A stretch of DNA of 64,000 nt, from positions 36,675,501 to 36,739,500 of the forward strand of contig NC_088918.1 in NCBI RefSeq assembly GCF_963576675.1, given 5' to 3'. Origin of the DNA: Euphorbia lathyris. Lineage: Eukaryota; Streptophyta; Magnoliopsida; Malpighiales; Euphorbiaceae. Both the position numbers and the translations under genes were made by a program. Below, in pieces: positions 58,101 through 64,000 of this stretch (position 1 is its first letter; each line of letters opens with the position of its first letter). A model generated the notes under the pieces. The model ran no database searches and was not told the origin of the DNA. It saw only the letters and a list, made by a program, of their open reading frames with translations.

Positions 58101-58922
58101 CATGAAAAAACGCAGAAAAAACAACAGATACTTACATTTTTCGCGCATTTCACCCTTAAAAGCGACAATAACAATATGATAAATTGGGAAAAACGAAGGA
58201 AATAACGTAGAATAACCATTTCTTTGATGGCACAAAAAGAAAGAAACCAAGTAACAAGCAAGAACAAGAAGATGAACCATGGCTTCGATTTCTAGGATTA
58301 GGAAGTTGTAGAATCAAGAGATGAAGAGATGAAAAAGAGAAATTCATTGTGATTTGGCGAAATGGTGCAGATTTCGTGCAATTTAAAGGAAGATAGGAAG
58401 ATCAAAAGTCTTCAAATCATTAATGGAGGAACAACTTTTTGCATAACCAAATAGAAGGGGGGGAGCGGCGTTCGCGTTGTGGGAAGGGGAAAGGTTAGGG
58501 GTATTATAGGAAAGTCACACAAAATCAGTCTAGATATATAGTAGGTTGAGTAAATGGGTTAAATATGTAAATGAGCCTTCCATTTGACCTAGTTTTGTTA
58601 TTTTCCCCATATTAATATTCAGGGTTAATGTGTAAAATTACTCTTAACGTTTGGATCGGGAGCAATTTTATCCCTAACATTTAAAATGATGTAATTTTAC
58701 ATCCAACATTGATAAATTGGATCAATTTGAGAAATAATTCATCAAACTGTCTTATCAGTCATGAATCTTTTCATCTACACTTCACACGTACGTTATTTTA
58801 TCAGTAACAAATCACAAACATATATTGGAATGTGAAAAAAATAAAAAAATAAAAAAAATTACAGTCTTTTATACAAGTTAGACAAAAAGAAATAAAAAAA
58901 AATTACCGAATTTATAAATATT

Positions 58923-58938
58923 AATCTCCAATTCTATT
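58923..58938. repeat. LINE target-site duplication (left)
   Basis: AATCTCCAATTCTATT matches AATCTTCAATTCTATT at 63133-63148 with one difference. A 15-16 bp duplication is typical of LINE insertion. Confidence 0.88.
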
Positions 58939-59061
58939 GGGTTCATAATCGACCCAAAGAGGCCAAGAATGGAGGTTGACACGGTTTTATCTAATGTTTC
59001 AAATGCTCAGTCAATAATTGGAGAGGCAGGATCTGGATTCCAGACCCGCCAGACATCATGA
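58939..59061 (+). pseudogene. LINE ORF1 C-terminal remnant
   Basis: Forty open codons (starting GFIIDPKRPRMEVD and ending FQTRQTS) run from the first base of the LINE to a TGA at 59059-59061. The stop overlaps the ORF2 start as ATGA, which suggests coupled or reinitiated translation of ORF2 in the parent element. Confidence 0.65.
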
Positions 59062-62000
59062 GCCTCTTCAGTTGGAACTGCCGTGGATTGGGCAACCCAC
59101 GGACAGTTAGTGTTCTGAAGGACCTCATCCAGGTCCACAAGCCCTTGATCATCTTTCTTATGGAAATCATGATAAAGAAGGAACGTGTTATGGAGATAAG
59201 GGGAAAGTTAGGCTTCTCTGATTGCTTCGTTGTGGAGGGTCCAGGGCACGGAGGGGGCCTTGCACTGATGTGGAAAGCTCTGGTCACAGTTGACGTCACT
59301 TCATCATCAATCCACTTCATCGACAGTATTGTTTCCGCTCCCAATCTTCCGACCTGGCGGCTTACGGGCTTCTACGGGTGCCCCGAGCGTCACCGCAGAT
59401 GGGAATCATGGAACTTACTCAGATCTTTATACGAGGATAGCAATCAAGCCTGGTGTTGCTTGGGAGACTTCAACGACTTGTTGAGCCACTCTGAGAAGAG
59501 GGGGGACGTCCGCACCCCAATTGGTTATTCGAAGGTTTTAGGGAGGCTATCTCAGATTGCAATTTATCTCCAGTTTTGATGCAGGGTTTTCCCTTTACCT
59601 GGGAAGTCAGCAGAGGCACTGACCGATGGATCCAGGAATGCCTAGACAGAGTCCTTGTGAACAGCAACTGGTCATCTACTTTCAACAGCTCTCGTCTCTT
59701 AAATGTTATTACGGCTACCTCAGACCATTCGGCTCTTTTTCTTGAATTAAAATTTTGGCAGGAAGCTCCTAGAATTAAAAGGTTCCGATTTGAAAACTCC
59801 TGGCTTCGTGAGGCCGATTGTTCCGAAGTTATTCGGATTGCTTGGGATTCCTCGAGGGCACCGTCAATCCTCTCAAGACTTTCAAAGTGCACAATTGCAC
59901 TGCAACAGTGGAGTATCAGCCTTGATAGTAACTTCAGACGAGCCATTTCTAATGTGAGAAAACAAATGCAACGGTACTGAAACAGATCAGATCGCTTTGG
60001 TATCAGTCTCCTTCACAAAACGGAAGCTCTTTATGTCAGGCTTCTTCAGCAACAGGAATCCTTTTGGAGACAACGGGCCAAGTTATTTTGGATGCAAGAT
60101 GGGGATAGCAACACCCGCTATCTTCATGAGTATGCCTCGTCTAGGAAAAGGATGAACAGCTTCAAGGAACTACGGAATGCACAAGGGGAGTGGTGTGGGT
60201 GGGACTCGGGTCTGGAGGCGGTTCTCTTTGATTACTATTCGGATATCTTTTCAAGTCAAAGGAATGAGGACAGCGATGTCCTGTCTACAGTTAGAACCAA
60301 ATTCCTACAAGAACACAATGACTTTCTTACTCAATCATTTCAAATAGAGGACGTCAGAGAGGCCTATTTTTTGATGCATCCTGATAAGAGCCCCGGTCTG
60401 GATGGCTTGAATCCCGCATTCTACCAGCAGTTTTGGGGGGTGATTGGCGCAGATATAAGCTCGGCATGTCTCTCTATCCTTGAATCAGGAATGTTTCCCA
60501 CTCATCTGAACGATACCTTGATTGTGCTCATCCCTAAGAAGCAATCTGTTGAACTAGTCACAGACATACGACCTATTGCTTTGTGCAATGTTTTGTATAA
60601 GATTATTTCTAAAATGTTGGCAAGCCGTCTAAAGCAAGTCCTCCCAGATATCATATCCAACTGTCAAAGTGCATTTCTTTCCGGAAGGCTCAACACTGAC
60701 AACATTTTAATGGCATTCGAAGCTATATATAAACTCCGAGGTATGAGGCAGGGTCAACGGGGGATGGGAGCTCTGAAATTAGACATGAGCAAAGCGTATG
60801 ACCGGGTGGAATGGGCTTTCCTCAGAAATATGCTCACTGTATTAAACCTTCACCCTAGGTGGATTAATTGGCTGATGATGTGCGTAACAACGATTTCATA
60901 CCAAATTTCTCATGATGGACGGGAGTTAGGTCCAATTTTGCCTACTAGGGGTCTCAGACAAGGGGATCCCCTATCACCCTTCCTTTTTCTCATTTGTGCG
61001 GAAGGACTTTCCTCCGTTATTGCGGATCAGGAGAGGAGAGGCAATATTCATGGAATTAGGGTTGCAACAAATGCCCCCAGCATTTCCCATCTCTTCTTTG
61101 CAGATGATTGCTTACTCTTTTTCCGAGCCTCAATACAAGAAGCTAAAACAATTCAACAGTGTCTAACGACCTATGAGAAAGCCTCCGGACAGTGCATGAA
61201 TTATCAGAAATCGTGCATATTCTTCAGTAAAAATGCGAGTATTGCATCTAGGGGTGCGGTTTGTGGGGAATTGCAGGTTGGGGAAGTCGAGGATCTAGGC
61301 AACTATCTCGGGGCACCCACAATGGTTGGCCGAAGTAGGTCTCGGGCTTTCAGTTTCATAAAAGACCGCATTTGGTCCCGGGTCAACAATTGGAAGGAAA
61401 AATTCCTTTCACGGTCTAGAAAGGAAGTTCTCATCAAAGCCATTCTTCAGGCTGTTCCTACATTTATGATGAGTATCTTTGAAATACCTGCTTCTCTATG
61501 TGATGATATTCATAAATTTCTAAACAAATTCTGGCGGTCCGCAAATATGTCAGCAAACAATTCAGGAATTCATTGGAAGAGATGGGAAGATCTGTGTGGG
61601 CCAAAATCCAAAGGGGGAATGGGGTTCAGGAATTTGAAAATGTTTAATCATGCTCTTCTGGCTAAGCAGGGCTGGAGGATATTGGATAATCCCGACTCAT
61701 TGGTATCACGGATACTCAAAGCTCGTTACTTCCCCGATTCCAACTTCCTTGAAGCAACCATTGGTCACAACCCGTCATTCGCGTGGCGGAGTATCCTAGA
61801 GGGGAGAGACTTACTAACTAAGGGGTTGATACGCAAAATTGGGAATGGTCAAAATACGTATATATGGCAAAGCCCCTGGTTGCCAGATATCAGGTCCCCT
61901 GTACCGTCGAGCCTTCCAACGGAGGTCGGGTCATCCAATCTTGTGAGTGAATTGTTAGATTCCGAAGGCAACTGGAAGCAGGATAGTATTAATTCAATAT

Positions 62001-63110
62001 TCAATATTAGGGACCGTGCCCTCATTTATTCCATCCCGCGCCGCAACTTGAGAGTGGCTGATTCTTCATTTTGGTTTCCAGAAAAGTCCAGAATATACTC
62101 GGTTCGTAGTATCACTTAGCTGCTAATTCTTTTGCTATACCAAGTGGTTCAATTGGCAACTAATTTGGAGTTTGTATGTTGCTCCAAGGGTTAAAAATTG
62201 TTTATGGCATCTGGTCGCTAACTGTCTCCCAACACTCTCAAATCTGGCGGAACGTCATAGCTCGATACCTAACATCTGCCCGGTATGTCAAGCACCCAAT
62301 GAGACAATTTTTCATACCTTTATTAGTTGCCCCATTGCTGTTCAGGTATGGCAGTTATTTTTTCATGACAATCGGATGTGTGGTATCACTGATATTATTC
62401 AATGGCTGCAATCAGCACTAGTCTCTCCGAATAAACAGCTCTGTGGTGAAATTGGGTATATTCTTTGGTCTCTATGGCGGCACAGAAATGGGAAAGTCTT
62501 GGACAACAAATTGCTGCAGCCCCGTTCTATCCTTGCCTACGCCTTAGACGAGTACAATAATTGGAAAGCGGCAAAAGCTTTGGTACAGAAGTCGCAGCAG
62601 AGAGGCAGCCCGTCTAGGACCTCATGGAAAAAGCCAGGGGAAGGAACTCTGTACTGTAATGTCGACGCAGGCTCTTACCCGGAATCTGGTTACTGCTCTT
62701 TTGGATTAATCCTTCGTGACCATCGGGGGATTTGTATCTTTGCAAGGATGGGTGCCTATCCTGGGAATTTCAGCCCGCCACAAGCGGAGGCCATTGCAAT
62801 TAAGGAGGCGCTAAGTTGGATTAAAAGATTTAGACCACGAGATAAAATCCAAATTCAATCGGATTGCCTTGTTATTGTTAAAGCAATTCAAGAGGGTCTG
62901 ACAGGATCATCTTATTTAGTAGACATTGTTTCCGAGTGTATTCTTTTATTACGAGATCTAGAGTTGTGCTCTATCTCTTTTATTAATCATTCAGCGAATT
63001 CGGCTGCTCATACGCTTGCAAAGGCGGTGAATTCTTTGTCTGTTCGAGGTGAGTGGGCATGTCCACCGCCCTTCCTTAGCAATATTCTTTCTTTCGATAT
63101 AAGTGAATAA
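59058..63110 (+). pseudogene. LINE ORF2: endonuclease, reverse transcriptase, zinc finger, RNase H
   Basis: It begins MSLFSWNCRGLGNPRTV, the usual start of the plant L1 apurinic endonuclease. LGDFNDLLSHSEKRG and a TSDHSALFLEL segment follow. A frameshift near 59535 and a TGA at 59978 interrupt it. RT runs from about 60092 (DKSPGLDGLNPAFYQQFW, SAFLSGRLNTDNI, LKLDMSKAYDRVEW, TRGLRQGDPLSPFLFLIC) to the catalytic FFADDCLLFF near 61090-61130. After a stop at 62117 and a frame change come the zf-RVT segment (VKNCLWHLVANCLPT, CPVCQ, FHTFISCP) and RNase H (YCNVDAGSYPESGYCSFGL, QAEAIAIKEAL, QIQSDCLVI, NSAAHTLAKA). A C-terminal RNase H is typical of plant L1-type LINEs. The breaks make this copy inactive. 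Confidence 0.93.
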
Positions 63111-63352
63111 AGTATTCGTTTTAGTCAAAAAAAATCTTCAATTCTATTATTAAATTATAAAAAATATGAAATCATTTTTTAGAACGAATTGATATGCAAT
63201 TAGTACAAAATAAGGAGCAAAAATATATGTGTTTTATAATAATGTCTGAAATTGATCTAAATTATTAACTTAGAGATAAAATTGCATCATTTTAAACATT
63301 AAGGTAAATTTATTTCTGATCCAACACATTAAGAGTATTTTTACACCTTAAT

Positions 63353-63462
63353 CCTTGTATGTATGTATATAGAGTGGGGTAGGATGTTTCTCTTTTATGA
63401 ATAAAGAAAGATGTGACATTAATTGATTCTGATGGGAATGAAATAAAGGTAAGTGTGTCAAA
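63353..63462. other. Short intergenic spacer
   Basis: AT-rich sequence between the end of the family-B repeat and the putative LTR edge of the next element. Confidence 0.4.
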
Positions 63463-63869
63463 TGTTGATATTTTCCCACTTATGTTTGTAGTAAGTAGGT
63501 CTAATTAATTGATTGGGATTTTTTATATATAATATGTTTATATAATTTCATTGGATAAAAAGAAGTACAATAATAAATCTAACTTTATATAAAAGAAAAA
63601 ATACCACAAGAGTAATAAAAGTTATAAAATGATACAACTTGTTTACGGTATTGAGGGAAAGAGGAAGGTAGTATTATTGTAAGTTAATTATGATTTCCCT
63701 TTATTAGGATTGAGGCAATGCAATAGATAAATACAAGTAAAAGAGAGAGTCCTAATTGATCTCGGATTAAGATAAAATTGTATTTAACTTCATCCTTATG
63801 TACATAGTTATCAATAAGATAAAATCTAATAGTTATCAAAATGATAATTCTAGAGAATTATCCTTAACA
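63463..63869 (-). repeat. Probable 3' LTR of a second copia element
   Basis: On the minus strand it starts TGTTAAGGATAATTC directly after a purine tract (GCGGAGGAT) and could end at ATATCAACA (63463), giving TGTT/AACA inverted ends. The start is well supported; the far end is a guess because the second LTR is outside the window. Confidence 0.55.
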
Positions 63870-64000
63870 ATCCTCCGCAAGCTGAAGACAAGATTGCACA
63901 ATAAGCGAAGGAGAAATCTTTTACTCGATAGCGGCTTGGTGAGAATGTCAGCCACTTGGTCTTGCGTTGGAATGAATCAGACAGTGAAAAAACCGTTGTG
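63870..64000 (-). pseudogene. Copia RNase H C-terminus (partial, cut by window edge)
   Basis: The minus-strand frame reads FIPTQDQVADILTKPLSSKR and then FSLRRIVKDN. The segment QVADILTKPL is the conserved end of copia RNase H, just upstream of the polypurine tract. A stop a few codons before suggests decay. The rest of the element lies beyond the window. Confidence 0.75.

Larger units (their letters stand above)
56912..58608. mobile_element. Mutator-like element with tandem-repeat cargo (1.7 kb)
   Basis: Terminal inverted repeats of about 125 bp begin GGGGTTAATTACAAAA and, inverted from the right, GGGGAAAATAACAAAA. Both run through ATTTAACCCATTTA and GATTTTGTGTGACTTT. ATATTAAT flanks both sides (56904-56911, 58609-58616), possibly 9 bp if one C is counted. 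The interior holds three tandem arrays and a short unexplained segment (57440-57720). No transposase is visible. Confidence 0.88.
58939..63132 (+). mobile_element. L1-type LINE, 5'-truncated (4.2 kb)
   Basis: It starts inside the last 40 codons of ORF1, runs through a full-length but broken ORF2, and ends with a very short 3' UTR and a short A-rich tail (about 63126-63132). A 16-bp target duplication flanks it. Loss of most of ORF1 is ordinary 5' truncation during target-primed reverse transcription. Confidence 0.92.
58621..63352. mobile_element. MITE-like repeat, family B, split by a LINE
   Basis: The left part (58621-58938) starts GGGTTAATGTGTAAAATTAC and the right part (63149-63352) ends, inverted, GGATTAAGGTGTAAAAATAC. 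Joined across the LINE, the two parts match 35639-36164 in reverse orientation. The element abuts the right flank of the Mutator-like element ending at 58608. Confidence 0.75.

Noticed and set aside
1..64000. tRNA, rRNA and CRISPR features
   Set aside because: No tRNA cloverleaf, rRNA stretch or regularly spaced repeat-spacer array was noticed. The tRNA-like words at 5908 and 49652 are retrotransposon primer-binding sites.

Overview
This window is plant nuclear DNA, most likely from a eudicot. It is AT-rich, has spliced genes with GT-AG introns, and carries plant-type Ty3/gypsy, Ty1/copia, LINE and Mutator-like elements. I cannot name the species from the sequence. All coordinates, exon joins and repeat comparisons were made by eye. 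Two cellular genes look intact and are convergent: a small four-exon gene for a tail-anchored protein of unknown function (plus strand, 15911-19192), and a 14-exon cationic amino acid transporter of the CAT2-like type (minus strand, 19765-27021) that joins into a continuous 641-residue reading frame. Nearly everything else is transposon DNA or its debris. Positions 1-3363 hold old repeats and a LINE endonuclease fragment. Positions 3369-12828 are a compound Tekay/Del-type gypsy element: a deletion-collapsed first copy followed by a full LTR-internal-LTR unit, all inside one 5-bp target duplication (GGTGG). To its right (12834-14593) lies a second LINE relic that shares about 465 bp with the first. 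Positions 27.7-36.5 kb hold MITEs, a subtilase gene fragment, a gag fragment and Mutator-like foldback elements, several with clear 9-10 bp target duplications. Positions 38.5-51.6 kb are a damaged copia element whose 3' leader is split by a young Athila/Tat-type element on the minus strand (42929-51069, target duplication ATTTC, LTRs of 1395 bp each). That element has only one long ORF. It joins gag and protease directly to pieces of the integrase C-terminus, so reverse transcriptase and most of integrase are gone. Positions 54.0-58.6 kb hold four more non-autonomous DNA elements. Positions 58939-63132 are a 5'-truncated LINE inserted in a repeat whose uninterrupted relative lies at 35639-36164. 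The window ends inside another copia element on the minus strand (from 63463). There is no operon-like organisation. The biology here is nested transposition around two housekeeping-type genes. The strongest candidates for something new are the in-frame-deleted Athila-type gag-protease-integrase-tail ORF, the compound gypsy element with outer target duplications, and a roughly 0.75-kb-arm inverted repeat inside the last intron of the tail-anchored-protein gene.
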